Shown here: positions 22,800-31,446 of the stretch, piece after piece
Position numbering within the stretch: position 1 is the first letter of the stretch
Layout: every line of letters begins with the position of its first letter
Assembly: GCF_002366715.1 (NCBI RefSeq)
Contig: NZ_DFBS01000032.1
Location: forward strand, 77,686-141,685
DNA from: Halomonas sp. UBA3074
GTDB taxonomy: Bacteria; Pseudomonadota; Gammaproteobacteria; Pseudomonadales; Halomonadaceae
Direction: 5' to 3'
Length of the DNA stretch: 64,000 bases
Position numbers and translations under genes: made by a program
Notes under the pieces: generated by a model
What the model was told of the DNA's origin: nothing
What the model saw: the letters and a program-made list of their open reading frames with translations, nothing else
Databases searched by the model: none

Positions 22800-25313
22800 T
22801 TAAGCTTGGTTAAATGTCGGTAGACGCCTAGATTCTCGCCCTGGCAAACCAGACTCAAACCAACTGTAGTGAGCCTTGTTGTCGTCCCAAATACGATAGT
22901 GCAGCTGCGACATCATCACCGGATCATCTAGAAAATCCAAACGTTCCAGGCGGCTCATCCCAGCAGGCCCCATCGATAAGGCGCGATAAACCCGCTCAGC
23001 TCGACGCAGGCGTAGTGGCTCAGCATCGGTATGACGTGATGTGCCTAAGGCCGTTGCCAATGCGTTAGGCACGGGGTCTACCACCACTTGGGCAAAAGAG
23101 GGCGCCGTCATTCCTGTGTTCATGCGGGTAAGCAAGCTCACCATACGCCGCAGTACCCGTGGTGGCTGCGTCTCCTCGGGAATCCGAAACAGCCGCTTTT
23201 GAAAGCTGAGCCGCCCTAGCGAAACACGGCTCGACAGTGCCGATACTGGAATGGACAGCATTAAAGACACGACAATCGGCGATAGCCACCATAGAAAGGT
23301 AGGCTCCATCACATAAACACCCACTGCCCACACAGCCCCAATCAGCGTTTGGCTCCAATGGGTACGGATGGCATCCCCCCACGTCGTGTCGCTGTTTTCC
23401 CGTGACGGTGAACGCCACTGAACCGCCCATCCCATCAATGACGTCAGCACAAAGCGAGTGTGGAACAACATCCTCACTGGCGCCAATAGCATCGAGAAAA
23501 GCGACTCAAGCACCATGCTCACCAATACCTTGAGCGGCCCGCCAAAGTGTCGGCTTCCCTTTATCCACACCAGCAATACGCTGAGCAACTTAGGTAAGAA
23601 CAGCAGTAATGCCGTCACGCCGAACAAGCCCACCGCTAAGGTTGGATTCCATTGCGGCCAAACAGGAAACAGCATCCCTGGCTCAGGAAAATAGTCGGGC
23701 GTGCTAAAGGTATGCACGGCTAATAGGGCCGTAGAAAGGACTAAGAAAAGACACCACAGCGGCGCTGATAGATAGGACATTAAACCGGTCAGGAAGACGG
23801 CACGGTGAACGGGGTGTATGCCTTGTGAGAAAAACAGCCGGAAGTTCATCAAATTTCCGTGACACCAGCGCCGGTCACGGTTGAGCTCATCCAGCAAATT
23901 AGGTGGCATTTCTTCATAGCTGCCTTCCAAGTTATAGGCAATCCACACCCCCCACCCCGCGCGCCGCATCAGCGCGGCTTCGACAAAGTCATGGGATAAT
24001 ATCTCACCAGACATGGAGCCTTTACCGGGCAGCGGCGCGAGTATGCAGTGCTGCATAAACGGGGCCAGACGGATGATCGCGTTATGCCCCCAGTAGTGCG
24101 ACTCGCCCAACTGCCAAAAATGGAGCCCGGCGGTAAACAGCGGCCCGTAAACCCGCGTCGCAAACTGCTGCATGCGAGCGTATAGATTGAGACGCCCCGA
24201 AGCGCGTGGTGCCGTTTGGATAATCCCCACCCTGGCGTGCACCTCCATCATTTGCACCAGCCGAGTCAGGCACTGCCCGCTCATGACGCTATCGGCATCC
24301 AACACTACCATGTAGCGATAGAGCGCCCCCCAACGGCGGCAAAAATCGTCAAGGTTACCGCTCTTGCGTTTGACGCGGCGCTGTCGACGACGATAAAAAA
24401 CCTGCCCAAAAGCCTCTAGATCCCGGCACATCACCAGCCAGGCATAGGTCTCCTGAATGGCAATATCGGGATCGGACGTGTCGCTCAGGATGAAGATATC
24501 GAAATGCCGGTCATTGCCCGTGCTGCACAGTGATTCCAGCGTGGCGCGCACCCCGGCAAACACCCTGGCCACGTCTTCGTTACAGATAGGCACCAACAGC
24601 GCAGTGCGGGCCTCATCCACAATCGGCTCGTCGCCCACTTCGCTATCGATGGCGTGGCGGTCATGGCTTCGTAGTAGTTGGAAAAAACCCATCAAAGCGG
24701 TCCAGAATCCGGCGGACACCCAGGCAAACAGCAATACAAACAGCGACAGGATAGTGATTTCAAGCCACTGCAGGCCTTGGCCGGGAAGGACCGTACGCAT
24801 CTGATTGGCCGCGATAATACTTTGACCAAAAATCAGCACTAATAAAACCCAGCGGCGCCTTCTGGCCACCCACTTCCATGACGCGGAGGGAGATTCTCTT
24901 GTGCGGCGACGAAAATCACCGTTCGCCCAGCGTTTGAAGCGTCGACCAATATTCACAAAGGGGTTGGTCGACCACTGCTGGGGTGCCAACGGCGTTCGTT
25001 GCATAGGGGGCGCTGTACGCAGGCGCGTAATACCGGCGGTATCCGTTGACAGTACCTCCGGTGGCGCTAAAGGGGGCTCTGCATAGGCAAGCGCCAAGCG
25101 TCGACCCACTGACAGTGCAGCAGGATCAGTATTGTCTTCACTGTCAGTTTCGTTATCCCCACCCAGTGCAGCGTGCAGCGAAGCGATGTCGTGTTGATCA
25201 AGCTCCCCCACCAGTAACTTGTAACGCTCCTTACGATCCTGGGTCTCCAACGCCAGCTGCTCTAAATACACATCCGTTGACGTTGCCTTTGTTGACGTCA
25301 TTACATCAGCCAT
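22800..25313 (-). CDS. opgH: Glucans biosynthesis glucosyltransferase OpgH (MdoH)
   Basis: OpgH (837 residues from the chosen start) is the inner-membrane glucosyltransferase that makes the beta-glucan backbone of osmoregulated periplasmic glucans from UDP-glucose. The GT2 core shows TALLVPICNEDVARVFAG, the metal-binding VLDADSVMSG, SHDFVEAALMRRAGWGVW and NRDRRWCHGN (QxxRW-like). About eight hydrophobic segments flank the core. The ATG at 25313 overlaps the opgG stop by eight bases; a longer frame to 25358 begins inside opgG. The ribosome-binding site is weak, consistent with coupling to opgG. A perfect hairpin follows the gene. Confidence 0.94.
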   Translation of the reverse strand: MADVMTSTKATSTDVYLEQLALETQDRKERYKLLVGELDQHDIASLHAALGGDNETDSEDNTDPAALSVGRRLALAYAEPPLAPPEVLSTDTAGITRLRTAPPMQRTPLAPQQWSTNPFVNIGRRFKRWANGDFRRRTRESPSASWKWVARRRRWVLLVLIFGQSIIAANQMRTVLPGQGLQWLEITILSLFVLLFAWVSAGFWTALMGFFQLLRSHDRHAIDSEVGDEPIVDEARTALLVPICNEDVARVFAGVRATLESLCSTGNDRHFDIFILSDTSDPDIAIQETYAWLVMCRDLEAFGQVFYRRRQRRVKRKSGNLDDFCRRWGALYRYMVVLDADSVMSGQCLTRLVQMMEVHARVGIIQTAPRASGRLNLYARMQQFATRVYGPLFTAGLHFWQLGESHYWGHNAIIRLAPFMQHCILAPLPGKGSMSGEILSHDFVEAALMRRAGWGVWIAYNLEGSYEEMPPNLLDELNRDRRWCHGNLMNFRLFFSQGIHPVHRAVFLTGLMSYLSAPLWCLFLVLSTALLAVHTFSTPDYFPEPGMLFPVWPQWNPTLAVGLFGVTALLLFLPKLLSVLLVWIKGSRHFGGPLKVLVSMVLESLFSMLLAPVRMLFHTRFVLTSLMGWAVQWRSPSRENSDTTWGDAIRTHWSQTLIGAVWAVGVYVMEPTFLWWLSPIVVSLMLSIPVSALSSRVSLGRLSFQKRLFRIPEETQPPRVLRRMVSLLTRMNTGMTAPSFAQVVVDPVPNALATALGTSRHTDAEPLRLRRAERVYRALSMGPAGMSRLERLDFLDDPVMMSQLHYRIWDDNKAHYSWFESGLPGRESRRLPTFNQA

Positions 25314-26892
25314 TAGCAGGCAGCCTGTAGTACCACGTTTCGGACATCTGTTTGCCATCCAGCATTAACTTGGCTCGGATATCCAAAGGCTGATTGCCAT
25401 TATTTCGCTTTACGTTGACGAACACTCGCCAACCGTTGGTCGCCGGATTGTGCACCACACGGCTAGTGGCTAGCTCGCCATTCTCCCCCACGCTTGCCTC
25501 AACACTCATGTTGGCATTGCTACCAAGGCCAGCAAGCGAAGGCCCGATAAAGTCGAGGACGAAGGCAAGGGTGCCGTCAGGCTCACGCACGAGGTTGTCG
25601 CGAATGACCTCTCCTCGTGAACGACGCGTCTCATCAACCCAAGCAAGCTGAGGATCTAGATGACGGCTTTCATCGGTTGTGAGTGTAATGCGGTAATCAA
25701 AGGCCAACGGCGCTCCCGGCTCGTGGGCTTCATCAGCCAGCCACATCGATACGATGTTGTCGTTAGTCTCGTTGTCAGATGGAATCTGAATCAACTCGAT
25801 ACTACCGGCTCCCCATTCATTGAGCGGCTCCACCCAGGCACTGGGGCGTAGATCATAGCGTGCCTCAATTTCTTGATAATCACTAAATTGGTGGCCACGT
25901 TGCATCAAACCATAACCGCTTAACTGAGGCGTTGCCTGCCTATTCATCATCAGTCGTGCGGGGTTGGCCAGCGGCCGCCATGACCAGCCATGCTGTGCAT
26001 CATTGATTAACAGGCCGTTAGACTCATGAATTGCCGGAATATAGTGCAAGGTCGAAGAGGGCTGCTCTGGGCCGTAAAGATACATGCTGGTAAGCGGCGC
26101 TATGCCCAGTTTTTCAACCGCTCGGCGCAAATAGAGACGCGACTGCACGTCGACCAAGGTGTCTTCTCCGGGGCGAAGCACGAAGCGGTAAGCACCGGTA
26201 ACGCTGGGCGAGTCGAGCAGTGCGAAAATAGTTAAATACTGGCTTTCTGCGCTAGGTTCGACGACCCAGATTTCTTTAAAGCGAGGAAACTCTTCACCCG
26301 AAGGCAAGCCCGTATCAACGGCCAGCCCGCGCCCGGAAAGACCATACACCTGTTCTTTGCCAATCGCGCGGAAATAGCTTGCCCCCAGAAAAACCATCAC
26401 CTCATCTTCACGACCGCCCTCATCAAAGGCATGGTTGATCCTGACACCGGCAATCCCCAGGCCATCGCTATGCTTTACCTCATCGGAGATCGTTAGATCG
26501 CCATAGGTGTAATCATCAGGGTTATAGGCAAACCCATGAACCTCGCCTTCTTGATCGATACTGTTTAGCTGGATGGCACTGTCATAATGCATCCCTTCAT
26601 GAATGAAGCTCAGCGTGAAAGGTGCCCCTTGCCCGCTCCACACATTACGATCTCGCTTGTACTGTATTTGCGCATACTCTGAGTAGCTGAGTTCGCGCAG
26701 CGCATTGGGTAACGAGGTTTCGGGAGCACGGTATCCTTGCTGGGCTAGCTCCTCTGCTTTTCGGGCGACATCATCGAAACCAAACGCAAAAGCCTCTAGC
26801 GGCATGCTGCCCACTAATAGCCCGCCTAAAGCGGCGAGTGACAAAAAACGTTTGCGGTGTGACAGTTTACTTTGCGGGGCCAATCCACTCAT
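25306..26892 (-). CDS. opgG: Glucans biosynthesis protein OpgG (MdoG)
   Basis: OpgG (528 residues) is the periplasmic partner that branches or processes the glucan backbone made by OpgH. The N-terminal 36 residues form a Sec signal peptide ending AFAFG. Family stretches are FGFDDVARKAEELAQ, FTLSFIHEGMHYD, FLGASYFRAIGKEQVYGLS, YGPEQPSSTLHYIPAIHESN and the C-terminal DGKQMSETWYYRLP. It is the first gene of opgGH. AGGAG lies 11 bases before the ATG. These glucans are known from Enterobacteria as low-osmolarity products, so control in a halophile may differ. Confidence 0.95.
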   Translation of the reverse strand: MSGLAPQSKLSHRKRFLSLAALGGLLVGSMPLEAFAFGFDDVARKAEELAQQGYRAPETSLPNALRELSYSEYAQIQYKRDRNVWSGQGAPFTLSFIHEGMHYDSAIQLNSIDQEGEVHGFAYNPDDYTYGDLTISDEVKHSDGLGIAGVRINHAFDEGGREDEVMVFLGASYFRAIGKEQVYGLSGRGLAVDTGLPSGEEFPRFKEIWVVEPSAESQYLTIFALLDSPSVTGAYRFVLRPGEDTLVDVQSRLYLRRAVEKLGIAPLTSMYLYGPEQPSSTLHYIPAIHESNGLLINDAQHGWSWRPLANPARLMMNRQATPQLSGYGLMQRGHQFSDYQEIEARYDLRPSAWVEPLNEWGAGSIELIQIPSDNETNDNIVSMWLADEAHEPGAPLAFDYRITLTTDESRHLDPQLAWVDETRRSRGEVIRDNLVREPDGTLAFVLDFIGPSLAGLGSNANMSVEASVGENGELATSRVVHNPATNGWRVFVNVKRNNGNQPLDIRAKLMLDGKQMSETWYYRLPANG

Positions 26893-27209
26893 TTAGCACA
26901 ATGCTCCTGTACAATCCTTTGACTGAATTCAAGTTCGCTTTTTTGCCCAATCGACATACGATAGAGTCCATTCGATCAGCTAAATGCGTCTTTATGATAA
27001 TGCTCGCCACCGCTCAGACTCACACCATGCGCGCATGTAAAGATTAGATTACATTTAAGGTATAGCATGAGTCTAGACTACTTGGCACCCTGACGGACCG
27101 GGCTTTTTTGAAGGACTGAGGAAAAAATTAGAACTTGCTCAATATGTTGAGCCACAGGGGGAGGCGCTTTTCTAGGCGGGTTGTCTACTTCTATTATTGA
27201 GCAGCAGAT
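26893..27209. other. Intergenic region upstream of opgG
   Basis: This 317-base gap holds the opgG promoter region and the 3' side of the GGDEF-EAL gene. No convincing gene was seen. A small 6-bp hairpin (GCTCAA/TTGAGC, 27137-27152) is followed on the minus strand by TTTTTT about nine bases away, so at best it is a weak terminator of the GGDEF-EAL gene. No clear -35/-10 pair could be assigned. Confidence 0.5.
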
Positions 27210-29555
27210 TTACTTGAGCCAGCGCTGAACAAACTGCGCGGCTGGCAATGGCCGATCAAAGTAGTAGCCTTGCCCCTGAGTGCACCCCATCGCCATCAGG
27301 GCCGCAATCTGCTCTTGGCCCTCAATCCCTTCGGCGATGGTCTCAAGCCCAAGCGTGTTCGCCATGGCAATGATGGTCGCCACGATAACACGGTCATTAT
27401 CACTGGTAAGCATATCGCGGACGAAGGAGATATCGATTTTGATTTTATCGGCGGCAAAGCGCTTCAGGTAAGCAAGTGAGGAGTAGCCGGTGCCAAAATC
27501 ATCGATGGAGAGCCCCAGCCCGTGCCCCTTCAACATCTCAGTCATGGCAATCGCTTTTTCAGGATTGTCCATAATGCCGCTTTCAGTAATTTCTAGACTC
27601 AGTTGTGAGGGGTCGATGTTGAAATTAGCACAGCTATTTAGCAGATTAGCGACCAAGTCTTCTTCATCGAACTGTTGGGCCGCAACATTAATCGCTAGCT
27701 GACCTGGCATGGTGTAGCCCTGCTCGCGCCACTGCGCCAACTGTCGGCAGGCTTCTTCAACCACCCAATACCCAAGCGCAACGATCATGCCGCGCTCTTC
27801 GGCAATGGGAATGAACTTACCCGGTGACACGTCCCCCAGCTCTTCATCATGCCACCGGCACAGCGCTTCTGCTCCAATCAATGCGCCACTGTTTAGATCC
27901 ACCTGGGGCTGAAAGTGCAGGCTTAACTGCTTTTCTGCAATGGCCAATGCTAAGCGCTTGGCGATATGCAGCTGTTCTGCGACCACTCGGCCCATCCAAG
28001 GCTCAAATAAACACGCGGAAAGCTTTTGCCGCTTCGCTTGATACATGGCGATATCGGCATGTTTCAATAACTCTAGTGGCGTTGCCGCATGTTGGGGATA
28101 GAGTGAAACACCGATGCCCACCGACACTTCAAAGGAGTGCTGCTCGACGATCAGTGGACGTAGGATGCTATCGCACAGCCGCTGTGCCGTCGCTAGTGCG
28201 CCACTCGCTCCCCTCCCCGGGCAAACGACGACAAACTCGTCGCCCCCTAAGCGAGCCAAGAATTCATCCTTGCCGAGTGAGCTTGCGAAGTTTCTTGCCA
28301 CGGCCTTCAGCACCAAGTCGCCCAGGTCATGTCCAGCGGTATCGTTGATCTCTTTGAAGTGGTTTAGATCTAACAGCAGAAGGGCGAGGGTTGAGGTGTG
28401 TTCAGTGGCAAATGCGCGCTCCAAATGGCGCATAAACGCGGCCCGATTGGGCAACTGAGTGCCTGGGTCACAGAAAGCGAGTTGGCGTATTCGCACTTCA
28501 TCTTGCTGACGTTCAAGTTCAGAGGCTGCCCGCGCGGCAAATAACTGTAATACGTTACGCACCATCTCTACGTCGCTCAGCGGCTTTTTAAACATGACCC
28601 CGATCAGGCCCATCGGCTGGCCGTGACTGTTATCGAGCCGACGGCCTACATAACCGTTTACCCAGCTCAGCGCCCCATTACTCTCCTGAGGCAACATGAT
28701 GGCGGCCCCCTCTTGAACAATGCACTCTTGTTCAACCATCACCTTATGACAGGGAACACCGGGTAAATAGTAGGCAAAATTATCCTGACGCTGACCATTC
28801 ACATATAGCGTTAGGGTATGCGCCACATCCATATCTTGCCCATCCAATAAGGCGATAAACCCTACCTCTGCAAACAACGCTTCGGCCATGTGCATGGTTA
28901 ATTGATGTAGAAATGCTTCGCCGTTCTCAGCCGACACCGCAGTCGCTACGTTAACGACCGCTTGTTGAAAGCGTTGCTGTTCATTAATCGTGTTAACCAA
29001 TACTTCATTGTGACGGCCAATGCGCTGAAGCTCTCTTCTCTTATATAACAGCCGCTCGCGGGTTTGGCTTTCGTTTAACTGACGTGCCAACTCAGCGCCC
29101 GCCAGTGCCGAAGCAATGCGTAATAAGTCCTCCGCATAGAGAGGAAGCACCAAGGGAGAAGTGTGCATCAACGCGATAACACCTAAAAAGCCCCCATCAG
29201 GGGCTGAGATGGCGATACCTAAATAGCTTTCAACGCGCATGGCAGCGAGTTGCCCATCGTCTGGGAATTGCTGACGAAGGTCGGACGGAAAAGAAAATTT
29301 TGAAAGTGAGGCAACCTGTTGGCAAGGCGTGGCATCCACAAAATAAGGTGACCTTTCACTGAATGCATCCCGTGACCACATCGCCAGTGTGGTGGCTACT
29401 TCCTGATGGCTATCGACATGCTCTACAGCGACATAATCGACATTTAACATATCGGCCAACGACCTCACCAGATGGTGAAAAAAACCGTCTTCACTGACAT
29501 AGGACAGCTTATCTGCTAACTGTCGAAAAATTTCTGGTGCAGTCGTAGGAGACAT
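27210..29555 (-). CDS. GAF-GGDEF-EAL cyclic-di-GMP signalling protein
   Basis: A 781-residue cytoplasmic protein with two GAF-like sensory regions (about 1-160 and 185-330), a GGDEF domain (about 360-510) and an EAL domain (about 530-781). The cyclase site reads ARLGGDEFVVV, intact. The phosphodiesterase shows GAEALCRW, QLSLEITES, IDDFGTGYSSL and KIDISFVRDM, so both active sites look competent. No RxxD inhibitory site is seen before GGDEF. No transmembrane segment is evident. ATG 29555 was preferred to the TTG at 29588 as start. It stands alone between AT-rich regions, so the signal sensed cannot be inferred. Confidence 0.9.
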   Translation of the reverse strand: MSPTTAPEIFRQLADKLSYVSEDGFFHHLVRSLADMLNVDYVAVEHVDSHQEVATTLAMWSRDAFSERSPYFVDATPCQQVASLSKFSFPSDLRQQFPDDGQLAAMRVESYLGIAISAPDGGFLGVIALMHTSPLVLPLYAEDLLRIASALAGAELARQLNESQTRERLLYKRRELQRIGRHNEVLVNTINEQQRFQQAVVNVATAVSAENGEAFLHQLTMHMAEALFAEVGFIALLDGQDMDVAHTLTLYVNGQRQDNFAYYLPGVPCHKVMVEQECIVQEGAAIMLPQESNGALSWVNGYVGRRLDNSHGQPMGLIGVMFKKPLSDVEMVRNVLQLFAARAASELERQQDEVRIRQLAFCDPGTQLPNRAAFMRHLERAFATEHTSTLALLLLDLNHFKEINDTAGHDLGDLVLKAVARNFASSLGKDEFLARLGGDEFVVVCPGRGASGALATAQRLCDSILRPLIVEQHSFEVSVGIGVSLYPQHAATPLELLKHADIAMYQAKRQKLSACLFEPWMGRVVAEQLHIAKRLALAIAEKQLSLHFQPQVDLNSGALIGAEALCRWHDEELGDVSPGKFIPIAEERGMIVALGYWVVEEACRQLAQWREQGYTMPGQLAINVAAQQFDEEDLVANLLNSCANFNIDPSQLSLEITESGIMDNPEKAIAMTEMLKGHGLGLSIDDFGTGYSSLAYLKRFAADKIKIDISFVRDMLTSDNDRVIVATIIAMANTLGLETIAEGIEGQEQIAALMAMGCTQGQGYYFDRPLPAAQFVQRWLK

Positions 29556-30074
29556 GTTATCAAACGCCTTCGGATTTAGTCGTGCCAAAACACACGCTAT
29601 TCGCTAGTGCATTTTGAACAACATTTTTGAAAACACGCTTCCTTACCCGCTGCATAAAAACATTTCCAGTCATCGATTGGCTTCACAACTTTGCATAAGA
29701 CAATGCTCAATGAATACTCAAAACCACGCTTTCATTGTTTATCACTAACGCCTCAGTAAAACTCACTTTCGACATTAAAATACATTGAGGCTACCACTTA
29801 CTTGTGCTGCGTTTATTTATCCTCTTTACAACGCAAGGCGTTTACCTGCCTTCCTGACAGACACCATCTTATCTCGTGATGCCTAGCCCCTTTTTCATTC
29901 ACTGAATGGCCAATTAAATTAATTCTCACTTTCCTAAAAATCTCAAGGAGTAACTAGGTGAAACAAACAGTTACCTTTATCATCCAAATCAACCTTAGAG
30001 GATGATATTCAACCCAAACAGTCCTTCATGTCAATAGGTCGTTCCTCAACCATCTAGGTCTAATGGAGGACGTT
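29556..30074. other. AT-rich intergenic region with a micro-ORF
   Basis: About 520 bases without a normal gene, clearly richer in A and T than the surroundings. The only coding hint is a 15-codon frame at 29958-30005 (GTG start, AAGGAG at 29945-29950 with seven-base spacing, TGA stop), which could be a leader peptide or chance. The promoters of the GGDEF-EAL gene and of the XRE regulator must lie here, but no strong consensus was found. Confidence 0.4.
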
Positions 30075-30422
30075 GTGAATAAAACTGAACAGAAGCGGTT
30101 AGCAGGTAGTATTGGGAAGGCCATTGCCAAACAAAGGGTTCGCAGCAACATGACCCAAGAAGAAGTCGCTGAGCGTTTAGGAGTGGGCAATGAAGCCGTA
30201 TCACGTATAGAGCGCGGACGAGTAATACCCAACATTGTACGGCTTATAGAACTTGCTGAAATTTTTAACTGCGAAGCAGCTGAACTTCTTGGGCAAGCAA
30301 GCTCTCACGTCGATGACCAATCAGGCAGAATTAAAAAACTGCTAGCCCCTTTAGACGCAGAGGATCGCACACTTATCATTGATACGATTGAAACCCTGAC
30401 CACACGTCTACAAAAGGGCTAG
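30075..30422 (+). CDS. XRE-family helix-turn-helix regulator
   Basis: A 115-residue protein with an N-terminal HTH_3 (Cro/CI-type) domain: RVRSNMTQEEVAERLGVGNEAVSRIERGRVIPNIVRLIELAEIF covers helices 1-5. The C-terminal 45 residues are helical with no recognised domain. GTG 30075 is preferred because GGAGG (30065-30069) sits five bases upstream, inside the longer ATG frame from 30063. The gene lies in an AT-rich patch between two long gene-free stretches, which suggests acquisition. Similar small regulators occur singly in many gammaproteobacteria; the target is unknown, possibly its own promoter. Confidence 0.8.
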   Translation: MNKTEQKRLAGSIGKAIAKQRVRSNMTQEEVAERLGVGNEAVSRIERGRVIPNIVRLIELAEIFNCEAAELLGQASSHVDDQSGRIKKLLAPLDAEDRTLIIDTIETLTTRLQKG

Positions 30423-30717
30423 TTTAGCAAACCGTTACCGTGCCGCATCAACCAGCTAACGTTATAATTAAACAATAGCCATACGACTATTTAACCAAGT
30501 GACTTATTATTATACTCATTAATTAATAATTTTTTATCGTATTTATAGCATCTTTAAAAATTGAATTTATAAACGTTCTGCCAAACTAAAACACCGCCAA
30601 AAGAGTAAAGAATACTAAGCCACGGGCATGCCCTGTTGGTGATGAAATCGTGTCTATGCTATAGATTACCAGCACCTGCCGTTCAGCCATCGCAGCGTTG
30701 CGCTGCAAAGAGGCGTT
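30423..30717. other. AT-rich intergenic region, nothing recognised
   Basis: The 295 bases after the XRE gene are the most AT-rich of the window (especially 30470-30570). They hold no supported gene, no strong terminator and only weak promoter-like hexamers before the methyltransferase. Confidence 0.5.
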
Positions 30718-31350
30718 ATGTTCAACACTACCGCTTGGAATCGCTTACGCTATAGCGCTTATGCGCCGTTTTATGATGCGGTTGCCGCGCGCGTATTTCG
30801 TAAGCCAAGGCGCATTGCGCTAGGCCAAGTGGACTGGGAGCCAGGCATGCGGGTGTTATTGGTTGGAGCAGGGACGGGGCTAGACCTACCGTTTCTGCCC
30901 CAAGATATAGAAGTACATGCCACCGACTTAGCGCCCGCCATGGTGAAGCGTACGGCCAAACGCGCAGAGGCACTGCATCGCGATGTGGAGTGCCGCGTGA
31001 TGGATGCCGAGGCGCTCAATTACCCAGAGGGATACTTCGACGCTGTCATCATGCATCTCATTATTGCGGTCATGCCTGATCCCCGCAAAGGCCTAGCCGA
31101 GGCACATCGAGTGCTAAAGCCCGGTGGCCAACTATGCGTGATGGACAAGTTCCAGCCAGATGCTCAACCTGCGGGGGCGGGACGCCGTCTTCTGAACCAA
31201 CTAACATCTGCGCTTGCGACCGACATTACTCGCCAAGCTCAGCCACTGCTATCGGAAGCCGGATTCTTAATTCGTCACGACGAACCTGTGCTGATGCACG
31301 GCCTGTTTCGTGCATTACTGGCAATAAATCCCGCACCTCCCAACCGCTGA
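30718..31350 (+). CDS. Class I SAM-dependent methyltransferase (PmtA/UbiE-like)
   Basis: A 210-residue cytoplasmic methyltransferase. Motif I is VLLVGAGTGLDLPFLP near residue 41, the acidic residue of the second strand is in VHATDLAPAMVKRT, and post-motif regions read VMDAEALNYPEGYFDAVIMH and EAHRVLKPGGQLCVMDKF. The N-terminal YDAVAARVFRKPRR resembles bacterial phosphatidylethanolamine N-methyltransferases (PmtA) and UbiE relatives, but the substrate cannot be read from the sequence. GAGGCG lies just before the ATG. It lies 96 bases upstream of a PepSY membrane protein on the same strand. Confidence 0.8.
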   Translation: MFNTTAWNRLRYSAYAPFYDAVAARVFRKPRRIALGQVDWEPGMRVLLVGAGTGLDLPFLPQDIEVHATDLAPAMVKRTAKRAEALHRDVECRVMDAEALNYPEGYFDAVIMHLIIAVMPDPRKGLAEAHRVLKPGGQLCVMDKFQPDAQPAGAGRRLLNQLTSALATDITRQAQPLLSEAGFLIRHDEPVLMHGLFRALLAINPAPPNR

Positions 31351-31446
31351 TAATGCGACCTTTCACCGCTACCTGCACGCTAGCTATTGCGGTAGTGATT
31401 ATCTACTCTGAGGGCCTAATTAGCCGATGACCCTCGGATTATAACT

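Noticed and set aside
31353..31430. 25-codon hydrophobic frame upstream of the PepSY gene
   Set aside because: No convincing Shine-Dalgarno and it overlaps only leader sequence; probably chance, although a leader peptide cannot be excluded.
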